Assembly: GCF_040448305.1 (NCBI RefSeq) | Contig: NZ_CP148752.1 | Span: 5,619,501-5,683,500 of the forward strand | DNA length: 64,000 bases | Reading direction: 5' to 3' | Source of the DNA: Pseudomonas fluorescens | GTDB taxonomy: Bacteria > Pseudomonadota > Gammaproteobacteria > Pseudomonadales > Pseudomonadaceae | In this document: piece after piece, positions 1-8,052 of the stretch | How the letters are laid out: each line of letters opens with the position of its first letter | Position numbering within the stretch: the first letter of the stretch is position 1 | The notes under the pieces: model-generated | What the model was told of the DNA's origin: nothing | The model's database searches: none | What the model saw: the letters and a program-made list of their open reading frames with translations, nothing else | Program-made: the position numbers and the translations under genes

Positions 1-12
1 TGGGAGCGTGAC

Positions 13-39
13 TGAACTGGTCAAGTAATCCCGGACACC
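13..39. repeat. IS terminal inverted repeat (OrfB end)
   Basis: It starts TGAACTGG and ends CCGGACACC. It pairs with 1228-1254 with four mismatches in 27 bases. GAC precedes it as the target duplication. Confidence 0.9.
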
Positions 40-50
40 GGTTACGGTGT

Positions 51-932
51 TTATGCCGCTTTTTGCTCCATGGCTATTGGCGACAGGTAGTTGTTGTAGC
101 TGTGGAGCCTGGTGCGGTTGTAGTACAGGAAGAAACGCACCATATCGGTTTTTGCTTCCTCGATCTTGCTGTAGCCACTACGAGGCACCCATTCTGATTT
201 CAGCGTGCCGAAAAAACGCTCCGTTGGAGCATTGTCCCAGCACTGCCCGCGATGACTCATGCTTTGCAAAATGCCATGACGCTTCAGTTCTTCTTGAAAC
301 TTGCGACTGGTGTACTGACAGCCCTGATCTGAATGGAACATCAGTCCAGGAGGACACGCTCGCACCTCTGTCGCCATGCGTAGCGCCTTGCTGACCAAGT
401 TGGCGTCATTGACCAGCGAAAACGCCCAGCCAATGACGCGGCGAGCAAACAAATCGATCACGATGGCCAGATGAACCCAGCGCTCGCCCACCATCAAGCT
501 GGTAACGTCGCCACACCAGACCTGATCAACTGCAGTCGGCTTAAAATTGCGCTTGAGTCGATTGGGCGCGACAAATGCTTCAACGCCTTTGGATCTGAAT
601 GGGTGAGGCTGGCGTTGTTTACTGACAATGTTGGCCTCCCTCATTAGCGCCCTGACAAGGCCTCTTCCGATCGCGATGTTTTGGGACTTCAGGTTCTTGC
701 TGATCATTCTGGAACCCATGGCTTCCCGGCTTTCGCTGTGCAGTTCAACCACTTTCAACTTGAGGTCTTCGCGTCTGATCCGCGGTTTGGCTCGCCGCTG
801 AAGCCACTCATAAAAGCTGCTGCGCTTCACATCGAAAACACGACACACAATGGCAGTCGGGAATGACTCTCTTAGTTCCGCAATCATCGAAAACGATCGG
901 GATCCGACATCAAGAGAGCGGTAGCCTTTTTT
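51..932 (-). CDS. IS3-family transposase OrfB (DDE integrase domain), reached by -1 frameshift
   Basis: This is the catalytic half of the IS3 transposase, given from the slippery A6G heptamer. A free-standing start would be the ATG at 887. An HTH_21-type region (about ELHSESREAMGSRMISKNL) precedes an rve integrase core. The DDE triad is visible as VWCGDVTSL (first D), FHSDQGCQY (second D) and DNAPTERFFGTLK (E). The protein ends at TAA 51-53, only 11 bases inside the left terminal repeat. No stop or frameshift damages it. In the family the OrfAB fusion cuts and joins the element ends through a circular intermediate. The subgroup within IS3 cannot be set without a comparison. Confidence 0.92.
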   Translation of the reverse strand, partial: KKGYRSLDVGSRSFSMIAELRESFPTAIVCRVFDVKRSSFYEWLQRRAKPRIRREDLKLKVVELHSESREAMGSRMISKNLKSQNIAIGRGLVRALMREANIVSKQRQPHPFRSKGVEAFVAPNRLKRNFKPTAVDQVWCGDVTSLMVGERWVHLAIVIDLFARRVIGWAFSLVNDANLVSKALRMATEVRACPPGLMFHSDQGCQYTSRKFQEELKRHGILQSMSHRGQCWDNAPTERFFGTLKSEWVPRSGYSKIEEAKTDMVRFFLYYNRTRLHSYNNYLSPIAMEQKAA

Positions 933-1189
933 AAGATCTCGGCTTCCATTTCCATGCGTTTGATCTTGGCCTTTAGTTCCTGGATCTGGCGCTGATCTTC
1001 GGTAATCGCCTTGGTGCCTTTGACTGGCTGTCCCTCGCGTTCCTTGCGAACCTGATCGACCCAACGCCGTAAAGCGGTAGGGCCGATATCCAGCGATGCA
1101 CACACTTCTGGAACCGGGCAGTTATCATCAAGCACCATGCTGGCAGCATGCAGCTTGAACTCGCGGGTATAGACCTTTCTTTCGTTCAT
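884..1189 (-). CDS. IS3-family transposase OrfA (helix-turn-helix)
   Basis: The 101-aa protein has the usual IS3 OrfA layout. An N-terminal helix-turn-helix runs from YTREFKLHAASMV through VCASLDIGPTALRRWV (about residues 8-45). A leucine-zipper-like coiled coil (IQELKAKIKRMEMEAEILKKA, about residues 68-89) follows and would serve for multimerisation. The family uses OrfA to bind the terminal repeats and to regulate transposition. The heptamer A-AAA-AAG on the minus strand (932-926) lies in frame as ttA AAA AAG near the end of the gene, so ribosomes can slip back one base to give the OrfAB transposase. The start ATG at 1189 is preceded by GGAGGTTC, a good ribosome-binding site. Confidence 0.93.
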   Translation of the reverse strand: MNERKVYTREFKLHAASMVLDDNCPVPEVCASLDIGPTALRRWVDQVRKEREGQPVKGTKAITEDQRQIQELKAKIKRMEMEAEILKKATALLMSDPDRFR

Positions 1190-1227
1190 GGAACCTCCAA
1201 GTTGGCGAAATCATATCGCCCTTAAGA

Positions 1228-1254
1228 GGTGTCCGGAATTATTAGGCCAGTTCA
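1228..1254. repeat. IS terminal inverted repeat (OrfA end)
   Basis: It starts GGTGTCCGG and ends CCAGTTCA, the reverse complement of the 13-39 end with four differences. The target duplication GAC follows at 1255-1257. The transposase genes read away from this end. Confidence 0.9.
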
Positions 1255-1275
1255 GACTTGCCCGCGATGGCGTCT
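1255..1275. repeat. Right half of the REP palindrome interrupted by the IS
   Basis: The sequence GACTTGCCCGCGATGGCGTC continues the TGGGAGCGTGAC left half at 1-12. Removing the IS and one GAC copy recreates a REP of the type seen ten or more times in this window, with C replacing T in TTGCTCGCGA. The left half begins at or before base 1. Confidence 0.75.
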
Positions 1276-1408
1276 TAACTGACAAAACACTCCCCCGAAA
1301 AACCACAACTTTCCCCCACCCACCGTCACCTCGCTCTACGCGCATCGGCTCATCCCCGCTATACTTCCCGGCTTTTCCTGAATAAATGCCAATAGGGTCC
1401 CGCCGCGC

Positions 1409-4255
1409 ATGGATAAGACCTACCAGCCGCACGCCATTGAAACTTCCTGGTACAACACCTGGGAGTCAGAGAATTACTTCGCCCCGCAAGGCGCGGGCGA
1501 GTCCTACACCATCATGATCCCGCCGCCGAACGTCACCGGCAGCCTGCACATGGGTCACGGCTTCAACAACGCGATCATGGACGCCCTGATCCGCTTCCGC
1601 CGCATGCAGGGTCGCAACACCTTGTGGCAGCCGGGTACCGACCACGCCGGTATCGCCACGCAGATGCTGGTAGAGCGTCAGCTCGAAGCCAAGGGCCAGA
1701 GCCGCCATGACCTGGGCCGCGAGAAATTCCTCGAGAAAGTCTGGGAGTGGAAGGATGAGTCCGGCGGCAACATCAGCCGTCAGATCCGCCGCCTCGGTTC
1801 GTCCGTAGATTGGAGCCGCGAGCGCTTCACCATGGACGACGGTCTCTCTGAAGCCGTTAAGGAAGCATTCGTCCGTTTGCACGAAGACGGCCTGATCTAC
1901 CGCGGCAAGCGCCTGGTCAACTGGGACACCAAGCTGCACACGGCGATTTCCGACCTCGAAGTGGAGAACCACGACGAGAAAGGTTTCCTGTGGAACCTGA
2001 AATACCCACTGGCCGACGGCGCCAAGACCGCTGAAGGCAACGATTTCCTGATCGTCGCGACCACTCGCCCGGAAACCATGCTCGGCGACTCCGCCGTGGC
2101 CGTTAACCCGAACGATGAACGCTACAAAGCCCTGATCGGCAAATTTGTCGAACTGCCACTGGTTGGCCGCCGCATCCCGATCGTCGCCGACGATTACTGC
2201 GACCCTGAATTCGGCACCGGCTGCGTGAAAATCACCCCGGCCCACGACTTCAACGACTATGAAGTCGGCAAGCGTCACAACCTGCCGCTGCTGAACATCT
2301 TCGACAAGAACGCAGCGGTCCTGCCGGCCTGCCAGGTGTTCAACCTCGACGGCACGCTGAACGAAACCATCGACGGCAAGATCCCGGCCGAATACGCCGG
2401 TCTCGACCGCTTCGAAGCCCGCAAGCAGATCGTGGCCGCGTTCGACGCCGCCGGCCTGCTGGTCAGCGTTGACGATCACGCCCTGAAAGTGCCGAAAGGC
2501 GACCGCTCCGGCACCGTCATCGAGCCGTGGCTGACCGACCAGTGGTACGTATCCACCAAACCTTTGGCCGAGCCTGCGATTGCCGCCGTTGAAGACGGCC
2601 GTATCCAGTTCGTGCCGAAACAGTACGAAAACATGTACTTCTCGTGGATGCGCGACATCCAGGACTGGTGCATCAGCCGTCAGCTGTGGTGGGGCCACCG
2701 GATTCCGGCCTGGTACGACGAGTCGGGCAAGGTCTATGTCGGTCGCGACGAAGCCGAAGTGCGGGCCAAGCACAATCTCGGCCCGGACGTTGCGCTGCAA
2801 CAGGACAACGACGTTCTCGACACCTGGTTCAGCTCGGGCCTGTGGACGTTCTCCACCCTCGGCTGGCCGGAAAAAACCGAATTCCTGAAGAAATTCCACT
2901 CCACCGACGTCCTGGTGACTGGCTTCGACATCATTTTCTTCTGGGTTGCCCGGATGATCATGCTCACCATGCATTTGGTGAAAAACGAAGACGGCACGCC
3001 GCAGGTTCCGTTCAAGACCGTGTACGTTCACGGCCTGGTGCGTGACGGCCAGGGCCAGAAGATGTCCAAGTCCAAGGGCAACGTCCTGGACCCGCTGGAC
3101 ATCATCGACGGCATCGAACTCGAAGCCCTGGTGCAGAAACGCACCTCCGGCATGATGCAACCGAAACTGGCGAAGAAGATCGAGAAGCAGACCCGCGACG
3201 AGTTCGCCGAAGGCATCGCCAGCTACGGCACCGACGCCCTGCGTTTCACCTTCTGCTCGCTGGCGTCCACCGGTCGTGACATCAAGTTCGACATGGGCCG
3301 CGTCGAAGGCTATCGCAACTTCTGCAACAAGATCTGGAACGCGGCGCGCTACGTGCTGGACAAGGGCGAAGACTGTGGCCAGAACGGCGAAGCCTTTGAG
3401 CTGTCTCTGGCTGACCGCTGGATCATTTCGCAGCTACAACGCACCGAAGCCGAAGTGACCCGCCAGCTCGACCAGTTCCGTTTCGACCTGGCCGCGCAAG
3501 CCTTGTACGAGTTCATCTGGAACCAGTATTGCGACTGGTACCTAGAGCTGTCCAAGCCTGTGCTGTGGGACGAAAACGCACCGATCGAACGCCAGCGCGG
3601 TACCCGTCGCACCCTGGTTCGCGTACTGGAAGTCGCCCTGCGCCTGGCGCACCCGTTCATGCCGTTCATCACCGAAGAAATCTGGCAGCGCATCGCGCCG
3701 CTGGCGGGCATCGATGGCAAGACGATCATGCTGCAACCTTGGCCGGTGGCCAACGAAACACGCATCGATCAGGCCGCCGAAGATGACATCGAATGGCTCA
3801 AAGGCCTGATGCTCGGCACCCGCAACATCCGTGGCGAAATGAACATCGGCCCGGGCAAACCGCTGCCGCTGTTCCTGAAGAACGTCAGCGCCGAGGATCA
3901 GCGTCGCCTGACCGAGAACGAAGCTCTGCTGAAGAAACTGGCGCGCCTCGAATCGATCACCGTGCTGGCTGCCGGCGAAGAAGCACCGCTGTCCGCCACC
4001 GCGCTGGTCGGCGAGATGGAAGTGCTGGTGCCAATGGCCGGCTTGATCGACAAAGGTGCGGAACTGGCGCGTCTGGACAAGGAAATCCAGCGTCTGCAAG
4101 GTGAAGTGCAACGAGTCGGCGGCAAGCTGTCCAACGCCGGTTTCGTTGACAAGGCGCCAGCCGAAGTCATCGAGAAAGAACGCGCCAAACTGGCCGAGGC
4201 CGAACAGGCCCTGGGCAAGCTGGCCGAGCAGCATGCGCGGATTGCCAGCCTGTAA
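1409..4255 (+). CDS. valS: Valyl-tRNA synthetase
   Basis: This class I aminoacyl-tRNA synthetase charges tRNA-Val in the cytoplasm with ATP. The 948-aa length is normal for ValRS. The HIGH-type motif is HMGH at residues 47-50 within PPPNVTGSLHMGH. The KMSKS motif lies at 551-555 (GQKMSKSKGN). Between them is the CP1 editing domain that removes mischarged threonine (TTRPETMLGDSAV, about residue 218). The anticodon-binding domain follows, and a C-terminal coiled-coil arm (about 885-948, rich in Leu, Glu and Lys) closes the protein. The gene lies 154 bp from the IS end, so the IS may have separated valS from upstream genes or altered its promoter region. A terminator follows directly. Confidence 0.98.
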   Translation: MDKTYQPHAIETSWYNTWESENYFAPQGAGESYTIMIPPPNVTGSLHMGHGFNNAIMDALIRFRRMQGRNTLWQPGTDHAGIATQMLVERQLEAKGQSRHDLGREKFLEKVWEWKDESGGNISRQIRRLGSSVDWSRERFTMDDGLSEAVKEAFVRLHEDGLIYRGKRLVNWDTKLHTAISDLEVENHDEKGFLWNLKYPLADGAKTAEGNDFLIVATTRPETMLGDSAVAVNPNDERYKALIGKFVELPLVGRRIPIVADDYCDPEFGTGCVKITPAHDFNDYEVGKRHNLPLLNIFDKNAAVLPACQVFNLDGTLNETIDGKIPAEYAGLDRFEARKQIVAAFDAAGLLVSVDDHALKVPKGDRSGTVIEPWLTDQWYVSTKPLAEPAIAAVEDGRIQFVPKQYENMYFSWMRDIQDWCISRQLWWGHRIPAWYDESGKVYVGRDEAEVRAKHNLGPDVALQQDNDVLDTWFSSGLWTFSTLGWPEKTEFLKKFHSTDVLVTGFDIIFFWVARMIMLTMHLVKNEDGTPQVPFKTVYVHGLVRDGQGQKMSKSKGNVLDPLDIIDGIELEALVQKRTSGMMQPKLAKKIEKQTRDEFAEGIASYGTDALRFTFCSLASTGRDIKFDMGRVEGYRNFCNKIWNAARYVLDKGEDCGQNGEAFELSLADRWIISQLQRTEAEVTRQLDQFRFDLAAQALYEFIWNQYCDWYLELSKPVLWDENAPIERQRGTRRTLVRVLEVALRLAHPFMPFITEEIWQRIAPLAGIDGKTIMLQPWPVANETRIDQAAEDDIEWLKGLMLGTRNIRGEMNIGPGKPLPLFLKNVSAEDQRRLTENEALLKKLARLESITVLAAGEEAPLSATALVGEMEVLVPMAGLIDKGAELARLDKEIQRLQGEVQRVGGKLSNAGFVDKAPAEVIEKERAKLAEAEQALGKLAEQHARIASL

Positions 4256-4275
4256 CGGCAAATCGCAATGAAAGA

Positions 4276-4302
4276 GGGAAGCCCATGCGGCTTCCCTTTT
4301 TT
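4276..4302 (+). terminator. Rho-independent terminator of valS
   Basis: An 8-bp perfect stem GGGAAGCC/GGCTTCCC with loop CATGC is followed by six T. It begins 20 bp after the valS stop codon. Confidence 0.92.
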
Positions 4303-4338
4303 ATGCCTGCCACTTTCTTACATCCAATGAAGATCCCC

Positions 4339-4367
4339 TGTGGGAGCGGCGGTGCGGCGATCCCACA
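4339..4367. repeat. Variant REP (GTGGGAGCGGCGGTGCGGCGATCC type)
   Basis: This element begins with the common TGTGGGAGCG but continues GCGGTGCGGCGATCC in place of AGCCTGCTCGCGA. The same 25 bases recur exactly at 60973-60997. It ends in CCCACA, so the outer arms can pair (TGTGGGA with TCCCACA). It lies in the rlmF promoter region. Confidence 0.75.
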
Positions 4368-4439
4368 TTAGATCGGTGTTGCCCCACAGATGTGGGACAA
4401 TGCTCGCCACTTTCAGCCATACCCGAATCGACCACCGCC

Positions 4440-5471
4440 ATGACCGCCCCCCGCTCCCCCAAGCCTGCGCGCAAAAAGCCTGCCCCGAAGACCCCGGCCA
4501 CGGCCGTCGCCCCGAAGGAAAAGGCCAGCCTGCATCCGCGCAATCGCCATCAGGGTCGCTACGACTTTCCGACGCTGATCAAAAGCGCCCCGGAACTGAA
4601 GAAGTTCGTGATCATCAATCCGTACGGCAAGGAAAGCATCGACTTCGCCAGCCCGGAAGCCGTGCGGGTGTTCAATCGGGCGCTGCTCAAGTCGTTCTAT
4701 GGCATCGCTCACTGGGACATTCCGGCCGACTACCTGTGCCCGCCGGTGCCAGGCCGTGCAGATTACGTGCACTTCCTCGCCGACCTGCTGGCCAGCGGCA
4801 ATGACGGTGTGATTCCCCGTGGCGCCGCCGTGAAAGTGCTGGACATCGGCATGGGCGCCAACTGCGTGTATCCGCTGATTGGCTACAGCGACTATCGCTG
4901 GCAGTTCCTCGGTTCCGATATCGATGCGACCGCCATCGCCGCGGCGAAGGCCATCATTCAATCCAATGGCTTGAACAAAGCGATCCAGGTACGCCAGCAG
5001 AGCCACCCCAAGCAGATCCTCACAGGCCTGCTGGAGAGCACAGAGCGCTTCGACCTGACCATGTGCAACCCGCCATTCCACGCCTCGCTGGACGAGGCCA
5101 CGCGGGGCAGCACACGCAAATGGCGCGCCCTGGGCAAAGCCGATCCGAAACGCAAGCTGCCGGTGTTGAACTTTGGCGGCCAGTCGGCCGAGTTGTGGTG
5201 CGAAGGCGGAGAAGTACGTTTCGTGACCCAATTGGTCAGCGAAAGCGTGCAGGTCGCTCAGCAGGTGCTGTGGTTCAGTACATTGGTGTCAAAGGCGTCG
5301 AACCTGCCGGCGATCCAAACCGCCCTGAAAAAGGCCGGCGCCCTGGAAAGTCAGGTAGTGGAAATGTCCCAAGGACAGAAGCAGAGCCGCTTCGTCGCCT
5401 GGACCTTCCAGACCAAAGCGCAGCAACAGGCCTGGCGTCAGGCACGATGGTCGAAGGCTACAGCTGAGTAA
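4440..5471 (+). CDS. rlmF: 23S rRNA (adenine(1618)-N6)-methyltransferase
   Basis: RlmF (YbiN) methylates N6 of A1618 of 23S rRNA with S-adenosylmethionine. The 343-aa protein has a basic, proline-rich N-terminus, then the conserved block LHPRNRHQGRYDFPTLI and the SAM-binding segment VLDIGMGANCVYPLIG. The NPPF catalytic motif of N6-adenine methylases follows (TMCNPPFHAS), and then KLPVLNFGGQSAELWCEGGE. The ATG at 4440 is preferred. A GTG at 4392 in the same frame would add 16 residues with no family resemblance. The gene stands alone between two terminators. Confidence 0.95.
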   Translation: MTAPRSPKPARKKPAPKTPATAVAPKEKASLHPRNRHQGRYDFPTLIKSAPELKKFVIINPYGKESIDFASPEAVRVFNRALLKSFYGIAHWDIPADYLCPPVPGRADYVHFLADLLASGNDGVIPRGAAVKVLDIGMGANCVYPLIGYSDYRWQFLGSDIDATAIAAAKAIIQSNGLNKAIQVRQQSHPKQILTGLLESTERFDLTMCNPPFHASLDEATRGSTRKWRALGKADPKRKLPVLNFGGQSAELWCEGGEVRFVTQLVSESVQVAQQVLWFSTLVSKASNLPAIQTALKKAGALESQVVEMSQGQKQSRFVAWTFQTKAQQQAWRQARWSKATAE

Positions 5472-5491
5472 AAAGTCAAACGCACAAAAAC

Positions 5492-5526
5492 GCCGTGCCC
5501 GGATGACTCCTGGACACGGCTTTTTT
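5492..5526 (+). terminator. Rho-independent terminator of rlmF
   Basis: The stem GCCGTG.CC with GG.CACGGC (one mismatch) is followed by six T at 5521-5526. It is 21 bp past the rlmF stop. Confidence 0.85.
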
Positions 5527-5627
5527 ACCAGCCTCAGCGGTTAACAGTGACGCTCAGATCTGTAACACAAACTGATTTACAACTTTCAATATAATTTCAA
5601 CAACAGGAAAGTTCATGCATCTTCGTT

Positions 5628-6065
5628 TCAGCGTTTTGCTGCACGAACAATCTCTTTGAACTCACAGGCACGCGCCTCTTTACTATCGCAGTAATACCGA
5701 GTCAGCCACTCTGACCATGGCCCTTCGGTATCAATACTTACCATAGTTCCCTCTCGCTTGTACCTCATATCCAGATCCCCCCCATTTTGCAGCATGTAAC
5801 CACAACGCAGGATTTCACCGACGACAGTGCTACCTTCAGCCTCTTTGCGAGGTGCGAATATCGACACTTCGAATTTACTTACCGGCCCAAGCCCGGTTTG
5901 CGAAACACCGTACCATTCCCCCTCTCCACTTGCTGTCGGGGCTTTATAGGAACCTGGTGCAAACTCCTTGATGTCAGATGGGCTTGGGCAGTACTCGGTA
6001 ACATTTGCCAAAGCCTGGCCGGACACTAGTAACGATACGCACATCAACAACTGTTTAAGTTTCAT
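5628..6065 (-). CDS. Small secreted protein, DUF3757-like
   Basis: This 145-aa protein has a clear Sec signal peptide (MKLKQLLMCVSLLVSGQALA, cleavage before NVTEYC). The mature part has cysteines in TEYCPSP, LRCGY, YYCDS and ACEF, suggesting two disulfides. The pattern CPSPSDIK...YKAPTASGEGEWYG resembles the DUF3757 proteins common in Pseudomonas, whose function is not known. The family assignment is from memory and only moderately sure. The ATG at 6065 is chosen because it starts the signal peptide and follows AGGGACG. Longer in-frame starts add an unrelated N-terminus. It is transcribed away from hupN and is probably a single-gene unit. Confidence 0.8.
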   Translation of the reverse strand: MKLKQLLMCVSLLVSGQALANVTEYCPSPSDIKEFAPGSYKAPTASGEGEWYGVSQTGLGPVSKFEVSIFAPRKEAEGSTVVGEILRCGYMLQNGGDLDMRYKREGTMVSIDTEGPWSEWLTRYYCDSKEARACEFKEIVRAAKR

Positions 6066-6319
6066 AAAAACGTCCCTGTAACCAACAACTGAAATTTTGT
6101 TTTGGCTTTTTACGCAAAGCCAAGCGCTACGCCTTATTGATACTACCGACCCAAGGCGCACACTCAACTGTCAGTTCTGTAGGAACGTTCGTTTTATATA
6201 GAGAGAAAAGTGCAATTCAGCGCAAACAACTACTCCTGTCAGATGCGCGGGCAACAACTGCTTTCAAACAATTGGATTATTCCAACAATCTACCTTGCGT
6301 AAATCGTTACAACGCCCAC

Positions 6320-6361
6320 AAAAAAACCGTGCCCGGATCACTCCGGTGCACGGTTTTTTTT
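6320..6361 (-). terminator. Bidirectional terminator downstream of hupN
   Basis: A hairpin CCGTGC-CGGA / TCCG-GCACGG is flanked by A6 on the left and T8 on the right, so it could work on either strand. It begins 9 bp past the HU stop codon. Confidence 0.88.
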
Positions 6362-6369
6362 AACAAGTC

Positions 6370-6651
6370 TTACTTGTTAACAGCGTCGGTCAGGCCTTTG
6401 GCCACAACCAGCTTGATCACTTTCTTGGCAGCGATTTCGATGGCAGCGCCAGTCGAAGGGTTACGGCCAGTACGGGCAGGGCGCTCAGTCACTTTCAGTT
6501 TGCCGATACCTGGCAGAGTGATTTCGCCGCCGTTTTCCAGCTGATCGGCAACGATTTGGCCCAGTTGGTCCAGAGCGTTACGCGCGGTGGTTTTCGGCGC
6601 GTCGATAGCTTCAGCGATGTCGGCGATCAGTTGGTCTTTAGTAAGAGCCAT
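6370..6651 (-). CDS. hupN: HU-family histone-like DNA-binding protein
   Basis: HU proteins are dimeric nucleoid proteins that bend DNA without strong sequence preference. The 93-aa protein is full length. It starts MALTKDQLIADIAEAIDAPK, has the dimer-forming helices, and carries the beta-arm signature GKLKVTERPARTGRNPSTG with the intercalating RNP proline. The symbol hupN is used because P. putida places the HU paralogue of that name next to valS, rlmF and the nucleoid gene. hupA or plain hup would also be acceptable. The start ATG follows GGAAGGAAC. A 15-bp palindrome (6683-6697) lies 31 bp upstream of the start. The gene is divergent from yejK, another nucleoid protein. Confidence 0.93.
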   Translation of the reverse strand: MALTKDQLIADIAEAIDAPKTTARNALDQLGQIVADQLENGGEITLPGIGKLKVTERPARTGRNPSTGAAIEIAAKKVIKLVVAKGLTDAVNK

Positions 6652-7047
6652 TTAGTGTTCCTTCCCTATCAAATTCATATGGATTGCACAGTGCAATGTC
6701 AGCTATCGAGCCCGATCTTCTGGATCTGGCACCCTCGGCCAAATAACCTCGGGATCGGGGTTATAGATACCGAAATCAGGGTTTGGTTCGACCTGACAAA
6801 TGCTGACTGCACGCTTAACGCAGTGACTTCGCGCAAGACCGGGCAAAGCTAGCACACAGACGTGGAAATATCCGCCTCTAGCTACCCATTTGGTCAGCTT
6901 TATTGCGCTAAAACATGAAAAAAACGCATAAGCGCCGCCGGTCGCCCGCCAATTGCCCTTCGCACCGCGCCAAAACCAGTGGTTGCGGTACACTGGGCGC
7001 TTTTTCGGGGGAGCACGCCCTCCTCTCTTCATTCAGCCGAGAAGCCC
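6652..7047. promoter_or_regulatory. 396-bp divergent region between hupN and yejK
   Basis: No gene is seen here. It must hold promoters for hupN (leftward) and yejK (rightward). Visible structure includes the perfect palindrome ATTGCAC-A-GTGCAAT at 6683-6697 and a larger inverted pair CCCGATC/GATCGGG (about 6711-6757). Open frames in the region (for example on the minus strand from 7032) have no family features and are not called. Confidence 0.6.
6683..6697. repeat. Perfect 15-bp palindrome upstream of hupN
   Basis: ATTGCAC-A-GTGCAAT has 7-bp arms and a 1-bp centre, 31 bp upstream of the hupN start codon. It would lie in the promoter or 5' leader, and looks more like a protein-binding site than a terminator (no T run). 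Confidence 0.55.
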
Positions 7048-8052
7048 ATGCCGATCCGTCATTGCATCGTCCACCTGATCGACAAAAAACCCGACGGCAC
7101 ACCTGCAGTTCTCCACGCCCGTGACTCTGAACTGGCTGAGTCCGCAGCCATCGAGAACATGCTCGCCGACCTCAACGAAAGCTATAACGCCAAACAGGGT
7201 AAAGCCTGGGGCCTGTTCCATCCGGAATCCGGCGCGTTCCCGTTCAGCGGCTGGCTGAAGGAGTACCTTGAGGGTGGCCAGGATTTCACCGCGTTCAGCC
7301 GCGTGGCGGTCGAGCATCTGCAAAAGCTGATGGAAGAATCGAACCTGTCGGTCGGCGGCCATGTGCTGTTCGCACACTATCAGCAAGGCATGACCGACTA
7401 CCTGGCCATCGCCCTGCTGCACCACAGTGAAGGCGTGGCCGTCACCGACGAACTGGACGTGACCCCGTCCCGCCACCTCGACCTTGGCCAGTTGCACCTG
7501 GCCGCGCGGATCAACGTTTCCGAGTGGCAGAACAACAAACAATCCAAGCAGTACATTTCGTTCATCAAAGGCAAGAACGGCAAAAAGGTTTCGGAGTATT
7601 TCCGCGACTTCATTGGCTGTCAGGAAGGCGTCGACGGTCCGGGTGAAACTCGCACACTGCTCAAAGCCTTCAGTGATTTCGTTGAAAGCGAAGACCTGCC
7701 GGAAGACGACGCCCGCGAGAAGACCAAGACCCTGGTGGATTACGCCAGCAGCCAAGCCAAGCTCGGTGAGCCGATGGGCCTGGAAGAGTTGTCGGGGCTG
7801 ATCGACGAAGAACGCCCGAAAGCCTTCTACGATCACATCCGCAACAAGGATTACGGCCTCTCGCCAGAAATCCCGGCCGATAAACGCACCCTGAACCAGT
7901 TCCGCCGATTCACTGGCCGCGCCGAAGGTTTGTCGATCAGTTTCGAAGCACACCTGCTGGGCTCGAAGATCGAGTACGACGAAGAAGCCGGCACGTTGAT
8001 CATCAAGGGCCTGCCCACTTCGCTCACCGATCAGCTGAAGCGTCGCAACTGA
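7048..8052 (+). CDS. yejK: Nucleoid-associated protein YejK (NdpA)
   Basis: This is a 334-aa member of the YejK/NdpA family, cytoplasmic proteins found with the nucleoid whose precise role is unclear. The N-terminus MPIRHCIVHLIDKKPDGTP and the segments KQYISFIKGKNGKKVSEYFRDFIGC and GLSPEIPADKRTLNQFRRF are typical. The length is normal. The start at 7048 is chosen over the in-frame upstream codon at 6979 because it matches the family N-terminus and follows GAGAAG. The stop TGA overlaps the ATG of the next gene by one base (TGATG), so the glutaredoxin is probably translationally coupled to it. Confidence 0.95.
   Translation: MPIRHCIVHLIDKKPDGTPAVLHARDSELAESAAIENMLADLNESYNAKQGKAWGLFHPESGAFPFSGWLKEYLEGGQDFTAFSRVAVEHLQKLMEESNLSVGGHVLFAHYQQGMTDYLAIALLHHSEGVAVTDELDVTPSRHLDLGQLHLAARINVSEWQNNKQSKQYISFIKGKNGKKVSEYFRDFIGCQEGVDGPGETRTLLKAFSDFVESEDLPEDDAREKTKTLVDYASSQAKLGEPMGLEELSGLIDEERPKAFYDHIRNKDYGLSPEIPADKRTLNQFRRFTGRAEGLSISFEAHLLGSKIEYDEEAGTLIIKGLPTSLTDQLKRRN

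Larger units (their letters stand above)
13..1254 (-). mobile_element. IS3-family insertion sequence, complete
   Basis: This is a 1242-bp element with both ends visible. The 27-bp terminal inverted repeats (13-39 and 1228-1254) match at 23 of 27 positions and begin TGAACTGG. A 3-bp direct repeat GAC (10-12 and 1255-1257) flanks the element, which is the target duplication expected of IS3-family transposition. It encodes OrfA and OrfB joined by a -1 frameshift site. Both frames are open and the DDE residues are present, so it looks competent. The target was a REP palindrome: joining the two flanks restores TGGGAGCG-GAC-TTGCCCGCGA, which resembles the REPs found elsewhere in the window. Confidence 0.93.

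Noticed and set aside
47..394. 115-aa open frame on the plus strand within the IS
   Set aside because: It is antisense to OrfB and has cysteine-rich nonsense composition.
1466..3160. Long open frame of 564 aa on the minus strand within valS
   Set aside because: It is antisense to the whole valS core and its protein (rich in V, F, H and Q) is typical of an antisense shadow in high-GC DNA. valS has all its motifs.
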